Shown: positions 1-8,847, counted from the first letter of the stretch. The stretch is DNA of 25,832 nt from Desulfatitalea sp. UBA4791 (GCA_002402905.1 DHGT01000032.1:1-25832); one strand, 5' to 3'. Translations and numbers: made by a program. The notes: a model not told the origin generated them from the sequence alone.

Positions 1-162
1 GCCGGGTTTAATGAATGACATTCAGTTAGAATCGCTGCACCGCTTTTCCCCGACTTGCATTTTGACCGGACAATAGTTATAAATGGTGGGTTTTCGGCTC
101 ATTATCCGAACACGATAAATCTCTGGAAAGGGGTTGCAGACGATGGCGGCCGAATTTCCACC

Positions 163-168
163 AAGGAG
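163..168 (+). promoter_or_regulatory. Shine-Dalgarno of the FmdB-like gene
   Basis: A consensus AAGGAG lies 8 bases before the ATG at 177. It decides that start over the ATG at 170, which is in another frame and runs into a stop after six codons. Confidence 0.8.
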
Positions 169-176
169 TATGTCTG

Positions 177-407
177 ATGCCAATTTATGAATATCAATGT
201 AAAAAATGCGGCCACGAATTTGAACAGCTGGTGATCGGCCAGGATTGCCCGGCATGCCCGGAATGTGAAAGCAAAGAGGTGTGCCGTCTGATGTCCTGTT
301 GCGGGTTCGTTTCCAAAGGTGCCGGCGGCCAGACGATCGCGTCCTCGGCCTCGGCCTCCTCCTGCAGCGGATGTTCGGCCTCGAGCTGCGCAGGTTGCGG
401 CCACTGA
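177..407 (+). CDS. FmdB-family zinc ribbon protein
   Basis: A 76-residue cytoplasmic protein of the FmdB / CxxC_CxxC_SSSS family. It opens with the family signature MPIYEYQCKKCGHEFE and carries one zinc ribbon built from CxxC pairs at residues 9-12 and 26-29 or so. The tail is rich in Ser, Ala and Cys and ends in CAGCGH, which is usual for the family. The role is not firmly known; FmdB was named as a putative regulatory protein, and many members sit beside unrelated metabolic genes. The start is set by an AAGGAG eight bases upstream. The stop TGA overlaps the ATG of hemC by one base (TGATG), so the two are almost certainly cotranscribed and translationally coupled. Confidence 0.88.
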   Translation: MPIYEYQCKKCGHEFEQLVIGQDCPACPECESKEVCRLMSCCGFVSKGAGGQTIASSASASSCSGCSASSCAGCGH

Positions 408-1336
408 TGAAATCTCCCCTGCGTATCGGGACCCGGGGGAGCCAGCTGGCACTTTGGCAGGCGCGCTGGGTCCAGGCGGCCATTACTCGTGACCAGCCGG
501 ACATCTCCGTAGAGCTGGTCATCATCAAAACCCAGGGCGACAAGATTCTCGACGTGCCGCTGGCCCAGGTCGGGGGCAAGGGGCTTTTCGTCAAAGAGAT
601 CGAGGAGGCCCTCCTGGAGGGCCGGATCGACCTGGCCGTGCACAGCATGAAGGATATGCCCGCCGAATTGCCGGCGGGACTTGCGATTGGTGCGATTCCG
701 GCCAGGGAGAATCCACACGACGCCTTCGTTTCCGTGCGACATGCAGCCCTGGACGATCTGCCCGATGGCGCCCGGGTGGGCACCAGCAGCTTGCGTCGGG
801 CCGCCCAACTCAAACACCAGCGGCCCGATCTGACCATCGTACCGTTGCGCGGCAACCTGGACACGCGCCTGAAAAAGCTGGAAACCACGGACCTGGACGC
901 CATCGTCCTGGCGGCGGCGGGGCTGCTGCGGCTCGGTCTGAGCGAGCGGATTACCGGCTATCTGGATTCCGAACACATGCTGCCGGCCGTTGGCCAGGGC
1001 GCCCTGTGTATCGAGACGCGCGACGACGATCCCCTTGTGGGGCCGATTGTGGGGCAACTCGACCATGCGGACACGCGCCATGCCGTGCAGGCCGAACGCG
1101 CTTTCTTGAAGCGCCTGGAAGGCGGCTGCCAGGTTCCCATTGCCGGCCATGCAACGACCGCCGGCAACCGGGTCGAACTCCGCGGGTTGGTGGCCGATAT
1201 CGACGGCCGCCGCATCATCAAAAACACACGCTCCGGTCCGGTCGAAAGCGCGGAGCAACTGGGGCGCGCCCTGGCCGAAGATCTTCTGGCCAAAGGCGCG
1301 GACCACATATTGGAAAGTTTGCAATCCCATGGCTGA
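407..1336 (+). CDS. hemC: Porphobilinogen deaminase (hydroxymethylbilane synthase)
   Basis: The 309-residue enzyme condenses four porphobilinogens into hydroxymethylbilane in the cytoplasm, using a dipyrromethane cofactor; family length is about 310. Visible signatures are IGTRGSQLALWQA near the N-terminus, KTQGD, GKGLFVKEIE, the DLAVHSMKDMP loop with the catalytic Asp, VGTSSLRR, and EGGCQVPI, whose Cys (about residue 241) carries the cofactor. An in-frame start far upstream at 281 exists, but it lies inside the FmdB-like gene; the ATG at 407 gives the canonical N-terminus. No good ribosome binding site precedes it, which fits coupling through the TGATG overlap. The 3' end overlaps cobA-hemD by eight bases. 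The enzyme feeds the next protein directly. Confidence 0.97.
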   Translation: MKSPLRIGTRGSQLALWQARWVQAAITRDQPDISVELVIIKTQGDKILDVPLAQVGGKGLFVKEIEEALLEGRIDLAVHSMKDMPAELPAGLAIGAIPARENPHDAFVSVRHAALDDLPDGARVGTSSLRRAAQLKHQRPDLTIVPLRGNLDTRLKKLETTDLDAIVLAAAGLLRLGLSERITGYLDSEHMLPAVGQGALCIETRDDDPLVGPIVGQLDHADTRHAVQAERAFLKRLEGGCQVPIAGHATTAGNRVELRGLVADIDGRRIIKNTRSGPVESAEQLGRALAEDLLAKGADHILESLQSHG

Positions 1337-2873
1337 CAACGCCCACTCCGGGAAGGTCTACCTCGTCGGTGCAGGCCCCGGTGATCCGGAACTGCTGACC
1401 CTCAAAGGCCAACGGTGCATTGCCCGTGCCGATGTGCTGATCTACGACTACCTGGCGGCCAGGACCTTGCTGACCCATGCCCGTCCGGATTGCGAATGCA
1501 TCTATGTGGGCAAAAAAGGCGGGGACCACACCCTCACCCAGGAAGGCATCAACGCTCTTCTGGTGGAAAAGGCGCAGTCCGGACGCGTGGTCACCCGGCT
1601 GAAGGGCGGCGACCCGTTCATCTTCGGTCGTGGCGGGGAAGAAGCCGAAGTGCTTCATGCCGCGGGCATCGATTTCGAAATCGTGCCCGGCGTCACCTCG
1701 GCCATCGCCGCGCCGGCCTATGCGGGTATTCCCTTGACCCACCGCCAGTTTACCAGCACCGTGGCCTTTGTGACCGGCCATGAAGATCCCACCAAGTCCG
1801 GTTCCGACATCGATTGGCCCTCCCTGGCAAAAGGGATCGGCACCCTGGTCTTTCTGATGGGCGTCAAGAACCTGCCCCATATCGTGGCGCAGCTGCGCCG
1901 GCACGGCCGGCCGGCCGACACCCCGGTTGCCCTGGTCAGATGGGGCAGCACCACCCGGCAACGCACCGTTACCGGAAACTTGGACGACATCGTCGAGCGG
2001 GCGCGCGCTGCCGGCATGAAGGCCCCGGCCATCATCGTCGTCGGCCAGGTGGTGCGGCTGCGCGAGACGCTGCAATGGTTCGAAAAACGGCCCCTTTTGG
2101 GAAAAAGAATCGTTGTCACGCGCGCCCGGGCCCAGGCCAGCGACCTGGTGCAACGGCTGAACGATTTGGGGGCCGACTGTATCGAATGCCCCACCATCCA
2201 GGTGGTGCCTCCGGAAAATTGGACGGCATTGGATGCGGCCCTGCAACGACTGGCACAATATGGCTGGCTGGTCTTTACCAGCGTCAACGGCGTCGACGCT
2301 TTTTTCCAGCGTCTCTTCGAAACCGGCCGGGATGTCCGTATGCTGGGCCATCTGCGCACGGTCGCCATCGGACCGGCGACCGCCCAACGACTTCGGCGAT
2401 ACGGCCTGACCACCGATATTCTACCCGACACGTATCAGGCCGAATCTGTGGTGGAGGCCTTTTCCCGACAGCCGATCGACGGCCAACGCATCCTTCTGCC
2501 GCGCGCCATGGAAGCCCGCACCGTGCTGCCCGAATCCCTGACTGCCATGGGCGCGGTCGTGGATGAAATCGCCGTCTACCGAACCGTGCAATCCACCGAA
2601 AATGCCCCCCTTCTTTTGGAGGCACTCCAGGCGGGAACCGTCGACATGGTCACCTTCACCAGCTCCTCCACGGTCAAGAACTTCAAAGCCTTGCTGCCCG
2701 AAGGGCTCGATCCAGCCATTCTGGAAAGGGTGGCCGTGGCCTGCATCGGCGACATCACGGCCGAAACGGCCAAAGCACTCGGCTTCCGCGTCGATCTGGT
2801 CGCCCCAGTCTTCACCATCGAAGGTCTGAGCGACGCCATCCTGCACTATTATCATTCGGCGAAATCGGCTTAA
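1329..2873 (+). CDS. cobA/hemD: Uroporphyrinogen-III C-methyltransferase / uroporphyrinogen-III synthase fusion
   Basis: A 514-residue bifunctional enzyme. Residues 1 to about 250 are the SUMT (CobA) SAM-dependent methylase, with VYLVGAGPGDPELLTLKG near the N-terminus, GGDPFIFGRGGEE near residue 95 and VPGVTSAIAAPAYAGIPLTHR. It makes precorrin-2. From about residue 255 (GKRIVVTRARAQASDL) to the end lies the HemD domain, which cyclises hydroxymethylbilane to uroporphyrinogen III. It includes VFTSVNGVDAFF and TFTSSSTVKNF. The ATG at 1329 overlaps the hemC stop (ATGGCTGA) and gives the expected CobA N-terminus; longer in-frame starts fall inside hemC. This fusion is common in anaerobes and in sulfate reducers, where precorrin-2 supplies siroheme for sulfite reductases, the siroheme-based heme route and cobamides. 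The use here is inferred. Confidence 0.96.
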   Translation: MADNAHSGKVYLVGAGPGDPELLTLKGQRCIARADVLIYDYLAARTLLTHARPDCECIYVGKKGGDHTLTQEGINALLVEKAQSGRVVTRLKGGDPFIFGRGGEEAEVLHAAGIDFEIVPGVTSAIAAPAYAGIPLTHRQFTSTVAFVTGHEDPTKSGSDIDWPSLAKGIGTLVFLMGVKNLPHIVAQLRRHGRPADTPVALVRWGSTTRQRTVTGNLDDIVERARAAGMKAPAIIVVGQVVRLRETLQWFEKRPLLGKRIVVTRARAQASDLVQRLNDLGADCIECPTIQVVPPENWTALDAALQRLAQYGWLVFTSVNGVDAFFQRLFETGRDVRMLGHLRTVAIGPATAQRLRRYGLTTDILPDTYQAESVVEAFSRQPIDGQRILLPRAMEARTVLPESLTAMGAVVDEIAVYRTVQSTENAPLLLEALQAGTVDMVTFTSSSTVKNFKALLPEGLDPAILERVAVACIGDITAETAKALGFRVDLVAPVFTIEGLSDAILHYYHSAKSA

Positions 2874-2905
2874 ACGGTTCGAATTCTGTAATGGATTAAA
2901 ACGGG

Positions 2906-2933
2906 TTGACCCTGCCCACCAAAAAATTATATT
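2906..2933 (+). promoter_or_regulatory. Sigma-70-like promoter
   Basis: TTGACC, a 16-base spacer and TATATT lie in the gap after cobA-hemD, about 120 bases before the M20-like gene. An A/T-rich stretch surrounds the -10. It would make the M20-like/gpgS pair a transcription unit separate from the hem operon. Confidence 0.6.
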
Positions 2934-3054
2934 TTTAAACAACCCTTACGATCCGACTTCGTCTCGAACCGACACCTCGGGCGGCCACTTTCCCCAGGCC
3001 GCCGCGTAGCGGTTTCATTGCCAAACCAGAGCACTTTTCAGGTTCGGAGAAGCC

Positions 3055-4212
3055 ATGCATGCCTATACGGACAAACTGCCCGAATTCGTCGACGTGTTGC
3101 GCACGATGATGGATACCATCATGACCAATACCGTCCTCGTCGGCCAGGTGCCCGCCCCCACCTTTGAGGAGCAGGCCAGGGTCGACCTGTTTCTCGAACG
3201 CCTCTCGGAGTTTGGCGTCGACGAATGCACCACCGATGGATTTTTCAACCCCATCGGAATCCTTCAGGGCAGCTCCCGCAGCCAGCCGCCCATCTTTGTC
3301 GTGGCCCACATGGACTCGCCTTTCGGCAAAGAGGTGGATCATCACTACACGGTCGGCAAAAATACCATCACCGGCGCGGGGGTGCTGGACAACGCCCTGG
3401 GCGTCGGTGTGCTCCTTTCCCTTCCTGAAATCTTTCGCAAACTTGATCTCCGCTTCGAGTCGGACATCATTCTGGCCGGTGTCATCCAATCCATCGGCAA
3501 AGGCAATCTGCGGGGCATCCGCCACCTGCTCAAGTCCTGGTCGACCCCCATCCGCGGTGCGGTCTGCGTCGAAAGCGGCGAATTGGGCCGCTTAAATTAC
3601 TACTCGGATGGGATGATCCGATGCGAAATAACCTGCCATGTGGATCCGGCCCAGGAGCGTTCCCAGCGGTTCTTTCCCAATGCGATCCTGATTCTCAACG
3701 AGGTGATCAACCAGATTATGGCCCTGCGCCTGCCGCTGAAACCAAGGACCAAAATCATCTTCGGCACCATCCAGGGCGGCCTGAAACACGGTCAGATCGC
3801 TCACGAAGCCACCCTCGGACTGGAGATCAGAAGCGATGCGGACACCATGGTCAAGGAGATATACGGCGACATCCGTGATATCGTCAACGGACTGCGCCAT
3901 GAATACGAGGTGGAGCTGATTCTGGAAAGAGTCAGCAACCAACGGGCGGCCAGCCTCAGGTACAACCATCCGTTGGTGAAGGCCGTCTTGGGTATCATGA
4001 AAACCCTGGGGCTGGAACCGTTCAGCGAGCCCAGCGAATCCGAGCTTTCCATCTTTTTATCGCGCCAGATCCCCGCCGTCACTCTCGGCATCACTCGCGG
4101 GGAAGGCTACCAGCAAACGGATGCGACCATGCAGATCGAACCGATGTTCAAAGGGATCGCCCAGATTCTCGGCACGATCATGGCCATCGACGCGGGGGCG
4201 TGCGATGGGTAG
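3055..4212 (+). CDS. M20-family metallopeptidase homologue, possibly inactive
   Basis: A 385-residue cytoplasmic protein with an M20-like catalytic domain interrupted by a dimerisation ('lid') domain at about residues 180-290. Recognisable metal-site pieces are VAHMD (His85, Asp87) and GVLDNALG (Asp112). Where active M20 enzymes have the Glu-Glu pair (general base plus ligand), this one reads VIQSIGKGN, with Gln145-Ser146. Where the last His ligand is expected near the C-terminus it reads YQQTDATMQIEP. Glu173 in VESGELG may be the remaining ligand. It may therefore be a pseudoenzyme or use an altered site. The ATG at 3055 follows GGTTCGGAG. The stop lies about 30 bases before the gpgS start, which suggests a shared mRNA and perhaps a role linked to that pathway. 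No specific function can be assigned. Confidence 0.8.
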   Translation: MHAYTDKLPEFVDVLRTMMDTIMTNTVLVGQVPAPTFEEQARVDLFLERLSEFGVDECTTDGFFNPIGILQGSSRSQPPIFVVAHMDSPFGKEVDHHYTVGKNTITGAGVLDNALGVGVLLSLPEIFRKLDLRFESDIILAGVIQSIGKGNLRGIRHLLKSWSTPIRGAVCVESGELGRLNYYSDGMIRCEITCHVDPAQERSQRFFPNAILILNEVINQIMALRLPLKPRTKIIFGTIQGGLKHGQIAHEATLGLEIRSDADTMVKEIYGDIRDIVNGLRHEYEVELILERVSNQRAASLRYNHPLVKAVLGIMKTLGLEPFSEPSESELSIFLSRQIPAVTLGITRGEGYQQTDATMQIEPMFKGIAQILGTIMAIDAGACDG

Positions 4213-4241
4213 ACGACTGGAAAATGCACGGTGAGAAGCAT

Positions 4242-5228
4242 ATGAATCGCACCTGGATCAAAACCAACACCTTCCATCACAAGGATTTTTGCGACCTGAA
4301 CCACCTGGTCGCGCTCAAACGACGCAAAGGATTGAAGATCTCCTTGTGTCTGCCGACACTCAACGAAGAAAAAACCATTGCCAAGGAGATCGTCATTTTT
4401 AAGTCGGAATTGATGTCGCGCCATCCGCTGCTGGATGAAATCGTCGTCGTGGATTCGGGCTCCACGGACGACACCCGCGATATCGCGCGCACCTATGGCG
4501 CCGATGTCTACCGGGCCGCCGATATCCTGCCGCACCTGCCGCCCTACACCGGTAAAGGCGAGAACCTCTGGCGGGCCCTTTACGTCACCCAGGGAGATAT
4601 CATCGTCTATCTGGATGCCGACATCAAAAACATTCACCACCGTTTCGCATATGGACTCATCGGGCCGCTCCTGGTGAATGACCATATCAAATACACCAAG
4701 GCGTTCTACGACCGCCCCATCGCATCGGTGGACAAAACCATCCGGCCGACCGGCGGCGGAAGGGTGACCGAACTGGTCATTCGGCCGCTCTTCTCCTTGT
4801 TCTTCCCTGAACTGACCCAAATTCTTCAGCCGCTTTCCGGAGAGTACGCCGGATTCCGGGAAGTATTCGAACAGCTTCCCTTCCCCATCGGATATGGCGT
4901 GGAAACCAGCATGATACTGGACATCTACGAAAAATGGGGTTTGGATATCATGGCGCAGGTCGATCTGGAAAAGCGGATCCACCGCAACCAGGACACCAAG
5001 GCGCTCGGAAAGATGGCCTTCGCCATCCTGAAGACCTTCATCAACCGTAAAATCTCCTTGGGCATGATCGATCTGAAAGAGGAACTGCACGACGAGATGA
5101 TTCAATATCGTCTCGTAAAGGGGGCCATAGAGCCGGACATCGTGCAAATCAAGGGGGTTGAACGACCACCGATCATCGAACTGCCCGAATACCGTGCGAA
5201 ATACCATCCGCCAGGGGCGGCCCGCTAA
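4242..5228 (+). CDS. gpgS: Glucosyl-3-phosphoglycerate synthase (GT81)
   Basis: A 328-residue GT-A fold glycosyltransferase that transfers glucose from an NDP-glucose to 3-phosphoglycerate, the first step to the compatible solute glucosylglycerate. Family marks are SLCLPTLNEEKTIAKEI, VVDSGSTDDT, PYTGKGENLWRAL, the metal-binding DAD of YLDADIKN (Asp125-Asp127), GGGRVTELVIRPL and LQPLSGEYAGFRE. The start is uncertain: GTG 4200 and ATG 4224 are in frame, but 4200 overlaps the upstream stop. ATG 4242 follows a GGTGAGAAG and gives a family-like length. No gpgP-type phosphatase is adjacent; it may be elsewhere. The upstream M20-like gene is probably in the same unit. Confidence 0.88.
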   Translation: MNRTWIKTNTFHHKDFCDLNHLVALKRRKGLKISLCLPTLNEEKTIAKEIVIFKSELMSRHPLLDEIVVVDSGSTDDTRDIARTYGADVYRAADILPHLPPYTGKGENLWRALYVTQGDIIVYLDADIKNIHHRFAYGLIGPLLVNDHIKYTKAFYDRPIASVDKTIRPTGGGRVTELVIRPLFSLFFPELTQILQPLSGEYAGFREVFEQLPFPIGYGVETSMILDIYEKWGLDIMAQVDLEKRIHRNQDTKALGKMAFAILKTFINRKISLGMIDLKEELHDEMIQYRLVKGAIEPDIVQIKGVERPPIIELPEYRAKYHPPGAAR

Positions 5229-5399
5229 AGAAAAGGTCACTAAATCGAGCGATTATCGGCTTGCCTCGGGGCAGGGAGTGTGTTAAATATCCTTGATAAA
5301 AGTAAAAATGTGACAATGGGGCTTATCAGTGGGTCGAGTTTGCCTGTGCATTGAAGTGATGCTGGGGTTTTCCTGCGCTTCCAGTGATCCGAAGTTGAA

Positions 5400-7514
5400 A
5401 TGACGAGGTTGTCCATGGAGCGGATCGTTGAACCAATCCCATCTCTCCCACCAGATACAGAAGTCGGTCGTGAAGAAAAACGCCAGGTGGCGCGGCCGGA
5501 GCCTTTTGACGACCCTTTCGATGCGTCTCTGCCCGAGAAACAGATCAGCCGGCGGCAACTGATCAACAAACTGAACAGTCTCAATTTTCAGGACCGGGCC
5601 CTGAGCGTCGTTTTTCAACACCGCGAATACGCGAGGACCCTTACGCTTCAAGCATATCCCCTGCCCTGCCAGGGTGCCCGCCTGGTGTGCCGGTGGGATA
5701 AAGAGATCGATTTCGACGTGCTCGTCGAGTCCTACCGCTTTCAGTGCCTGCATGTGTTCAAGGGCCAGCAACTGATCAAGGTGCAGGCACAGGTCAACGC
5801 CATCAACGAACGTCAGATCATTCTGACGCTGCCGGAAACCTGCATCGAAATCAGCACGCAGAAAATTCATCGTCATCAATGCCGCCAGGTGGCGGCCTAT
5901 CTATTCCAAAACGGCGCAACCTACTTCGGCAGCCTGTTGGATTACGGCGCCGCTCAATTTCGGGTCAGCGTCACCACCACCCCGCCCCAAACCTTCGGGT
6001 GGATCGAAGTCGATCTTCCGGTTACCATCGTCTTTACCAAGAATAATCGGACGCTTTACTCGGGCGAATGCCGTATCGTCCGCCACGACGGAGGGGTGGA
6101 TACCCGCCATTTTACCTTGGAGCCGATGCAGCGTCAGATGCGTCGTTTTCAGTGCCGGGAGTTTCGCAGCACCCGACATCAGTTGACACCCCCACCGGAT
6201 GTCTCTTTCGAACACCCGCTGTTCGGTAAAACCATCGATTTGAAAGTCCATGACATTTCAGGTTCCGGTTTCTCTGTGGAAGAAGATGCGTCCTCCACCG
6301 TTCTGCTGCCAGGGCTCATCATCCCCGACATGAATTTGATCTTCAGCGACGGCAACACCTTGCACTGCATCGCCCAGGTCGTCTATTGCCTGGTTCAGAA
6401 CGGTGCGCGACATCCCGTGGTGCTCTCGGGACTGACCATTCTGGACATGGCCGTCGAAGATCATATCCGGCTGCTGGGGTTGATGCACCAGGCCACCGAT
6501 TCGCATGCCTACGTCTGCAAAAAGGTGGATATGGAAGCCTTATGGGATTTCTTCTTTGAAACCGGTTTCATTTATCCGGAAAAATATGAATTCATCCAGG
6601 CCAACAAGGAAAAAATCAAAGCCACTTACGAAAAGCTCTATAATCAAAACCCGAGTGTGGCCAGCCACTTCATCTACCAGAAAGACGGCCGCATCCTGGC
6701 GCATACCGCCACCGTGCGCTTCTACGAATCTTCGTGGATGCAGCACCACCACGCGGCCATACGAAGTGCCGGCAACCGGGGCGGATTGATCGTTCTCAAT
6801 CAGAGCGGCCGGTTCATCAACGAGTCCCATCGGCTTTACTCCATGCATATGGATTACGTGTTTTGTTACTTCCGACCGGACAACAAGTTTCCCTATCATG
6901 TCTTCGGGGGAGCGGCCCGCAATATTCGTGACCCCAAAATCTGTTCCCTTGACCCGTTCGCCTATTTTCACTACCGCAAGCAACCCGGGGCACACACCGC
7001 ACTGCCCAGCCGCTGGCAGCTGACCCCGGTAAAAGAAGAAGACCTGAAAGACTTGCAGACCTTTTACGAAAATCATTCCGGCGGATTGATGTTGCAGACC
7101 CTGCACCTGAGTCCGGAACGTTTCGATTGCAGCGGTGTGGTCGAAACCTATCACCGTATCGGTTTGAAAAGGGAGCGCCATCTGCTGGCCTTGCGCTATC
7201 GGGATAAACTCAGCGCGATTATCATGGCCAATGTGACGGACCTCGGGTTGAACATGTCGGAACTGACCAATTCCATCAGCATCCTCGTCATCAACGGAAG
7301 ATACTTGACGCAGGATATCATCCAGGCGATCGCCGACGAACTGTCGCACCATTATGAAAACAGTGAGATTCCCATTTTGTTATATCCCCTGCAGACGGCA
7401 GAGCAGATCGGCATCGATATGGAGAAAAACTACACGTTGTGGGCTTACGATACCCGGAACCTCGACCCCTACTTCAGGTTTTTGAAGCGCCTGCTGAAAT
7501 ACATCCAGCATTAG
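5400..7514 (+). CDS. PilZ-domain protein with acyltransferase-like C-terminal half
   Basis: A 704-residue soluble protein with no membrane segment or signal peptide visible. The N-terminal third resembles tandem PilZ/YcgR-like modules. The first (about residues 60-220) is degenerate; it has an arginine pair in HRHQCR but no clear DxSxxG. The second (about 225-365) has the c-di-GMP signature: RRFQCREFRSTR around residues 248-259 and DISGSGFS from residue 285. The C-terminal half (from about 380) has the look of a GNAT/N-acyl-amino-acid-synthase-type domain, for example SHFIYQKDGRILAHTATVRF; this part is assigned by general appearance only. The simplest reading is an effector whose second domain is controlled by c-di-GMP. 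ATG 5400 has no strong ribosome binding site, and ATG 5415 is an alternative. The gene stands alone, 171 bases after gpgS. Confidence 0.75.
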   Translation: MTRLSMERIVEPIPSLPPDTEVGREEKRQVARPEPFDDPFDASLPEKQISRRQLINKLNSLNFQDRALSVVFQHREYARTLTLQAYPLPCQGARLVCRWDKEIDFDVLVESYRFQCLHVFKGQQLIKVQAQVNAINERQIILTLPETCIEISTQKIHRHQCRQVAAYLFQNGATYFGSLLDYGAAQFRVSVTTTPPQTFGWIEVDLPVTIVFTKNNRTLYSGECRIVRHDGGVDTRHFTLEPMQRQMRRFQCREFRSTRHQLTPPPDVSFEHPLFGKTIDLKVHDISGSGFSVEEDASSTVLLPGLIIPDMNLIFSDGNTLHCIAQVVYCLVQNGARHPVVLSGLTILDMAVEDHIRLLGLMHQATDSHAYVCKKVDMEALWDFFFETGFIYPEKYEFIQANKEKIKATYEKLYNQNPSVASHFIYQKDGRILAHTATVRFYESSWMQHHHAAIRSAGNRGGLIVLNQSGRFINESHRLYSMHMDYVFCYFRPDNKFPYHVFGGAARNIRDPKICSLDPFAYFHYRKQPGAHTALPSRWQLTPVKEEDLKDLQTFYENHSGGLMLQTLHLSPERFDCSGVVETYHRIGLKRERHLLALRYRDKLSAIIMANVTDLGLNMSELTNSISILVINGRYLTQDIIQAIADELSHHYENSEIPILLYPLQTAEQIGIDMEKNYTLWAYDTRNLDPYFRFLKRLLKYIQH

Positions 7515-7655
7515 CGATTTCAGGCCCGAGCGAAAATTATCTCTGATGGCAGAAGGTCGGATCTCAACGGACGCCCGCCTTTGCAACTCGACAGGGAAAT
7601 TTCAGAACGGTGTCTTGAATATCCGTAAAAACACGTCCGAAGATCAGGGGAAGGT

Positions 7656-8522
7656 TCAGGCGGCGTGATAATCCATCGACCGACCCGAATTCTGTTGAGG
7701 CTCCTGGGATTGATAAAGCTCCCATAACTGCAGAAAGGCGTTTTCAAAGGAACGCGCCTCCACGTACTTTCGCGCTTCAGCTCCCATTTCCAAGCGCCGC
7801 TGACGGTCCCCGACCAGGGTCCGCATGGCGGCCATGAGGCTCTCCAAGTCGTCCGCCCTGCAGACCAGGCCTGTCTTTCCGTCGATGATATTCTCACACG
7901 GCCCGCCCTGGTCGCTGACCACCACGGGAAGACCCGATGCCTGGGCTTCGAGCACCACATTGCCGAATGTGTCGGTGGTGCTGGGGAAGACAAAGAGGTC
8001 GGCCGAAGCATACACCGCGGCCAGGCTCTCGCCGCTCAGGTATCCGGTAAAACAGCACGGCAGTCCCTTCATTGCAGCCTGCATCTCCTTCAGGTAGGGA
8101 CCGTCGCCCACAACGATCAGCTGTACCCGTTCGCCGTTTGCAACCATCCGTCTGAAGGCCTCGGCAAGGAGATGCAAATTCTTCTCCTTGCTGACCCGGC
8201 CGACATAGAGCAACCGGGTGCCATCGGGTAGTGGGAACCTCGTTTTTGAAGATGCCGTTGCGCTTGACCGGATTGAATCGTTCGACATCGATGCCCCGCG
8301 GGTAGAGCTGGATCTTTTTGAGGTCGAGGCCTTTGGCGCACAATTCGTCCTTGGTGCTCTGGTATTGTGATCACTGATGGTCACATGGCTCATGCCCCGG
8401 CTCTTGGCGATCTGGTAAAGTCGCAGCGGCTCGGTGAAACTCTCCGGACAGCCCAGTTTTTTCAAAATCCATTGGCTGGGTCTCTTCGAGAATTTGGAAT
8501 GTACGTGCAGATCGATGCGCAT
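7656..8522 (-). pseudogene. PHP-domain / glycosyltransferase group 1 fusion gene, internally deleted and frameshifted
   Basis: The start is sound: AAGGAG lies about 7 bases before the ATG at 8522. The protein opens as a PHP phosphoesterase (MRIDLHVHSKFSKRP, then HVTISDHN), which then ends abruptly near 8360. What follows is the C-terminal part of a GT4-type glycosyltransferase. First comes a stretch in a second frame reading CAKGLDLKKIQLYPRGIDVE (about 8343-8236). The original frame then resumes with LPDGTRLLYVGRVSKEKN and runs through the donor-site region FPSTTDTFGNVVLEAQASG to the end. Intact relatives are much longer fusions, so most of the PHP domain and the acceptor domain of the GT appear deleted. 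A second shift near 8233 happens to restore the frame, so the reading frame stays open for 288 codons, but part of it is nonsense. No function is expected. Confidence 0.8.
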
Positions 8523-8585
8523 GGTGTCTCTCCTTTTCCGATTCATCATGGCATCGTTTTTAGCGCCGCAATGGTTAAGGCAGGA

Positions 8586-8696
8586 TTAGCGCTGTGATAG
8601 AATTTGATAAGCCGGCCGCTTTTTGAAACGGTCGAGCCGTCGCGTATCCATCGGCTTGCGACCGTCGAAAAGATCGCAGGCGAGGTAATAGCGCAT
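8586..8696 (-). other. Possible small ORF or gene remnant (36 aa)
   Basis: In the otherwise empty 8523-8847 stretch the minus strand encodes MRYYLACDLFDGRKPMDTRR and continues to 36 residues. Its composition looks protein-like, but its ribosome binding site is poor (AAGG touching the ATG). It could be a fragment of a lost gene upstream of the decayed glycosyltransferase. I do not recognise it, and nothing else stands out in this gap. Confidence 0.25.
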
Positions 8697-8847
8697 CCTT
8701 GAGCGCCGCTGTTTTCGAGTTCGGGTCAGGACTTGAAACCGTCGATGTGATCGGCGCACAATCCCTATCCTATTGTCCCGTTCATCGTACGCAATCGTTA
8801 GTAACGGATGAGCGCAGGGTTTGCTTTATGTGAGGAGGCACACTGTC

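Noticed and set aside
62..84. TTGACC with TATAAA as a promoter for the FmdB-like/hemC operon
   Set aside because: The spacer is only 10 bases, too short for sigma-70.
194..1339. Long minus-strand open frame opposite the FmdB-like gene and hemC
   Set aside because: Shadow of hemC, which has full family motifs on the plus strand.
1218..2387. Long minus-strand open frame opposite cobA-hemD
   Set aside because: Composition is Gly/His/Asp-rich and unlike any family; the plus-strand gene is certain.
4107..5240. Minus-strand open frame of 377 codons opposite gpgS
   Set aside because: Mirror of the GT81 gene, with no motif or ribosome binding site of its own.
5293..5317. TTGATA with GACAAT as a promoter for the PilZ gene
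   Set aside because: The spacer is 13 bases; no good alternative was found.
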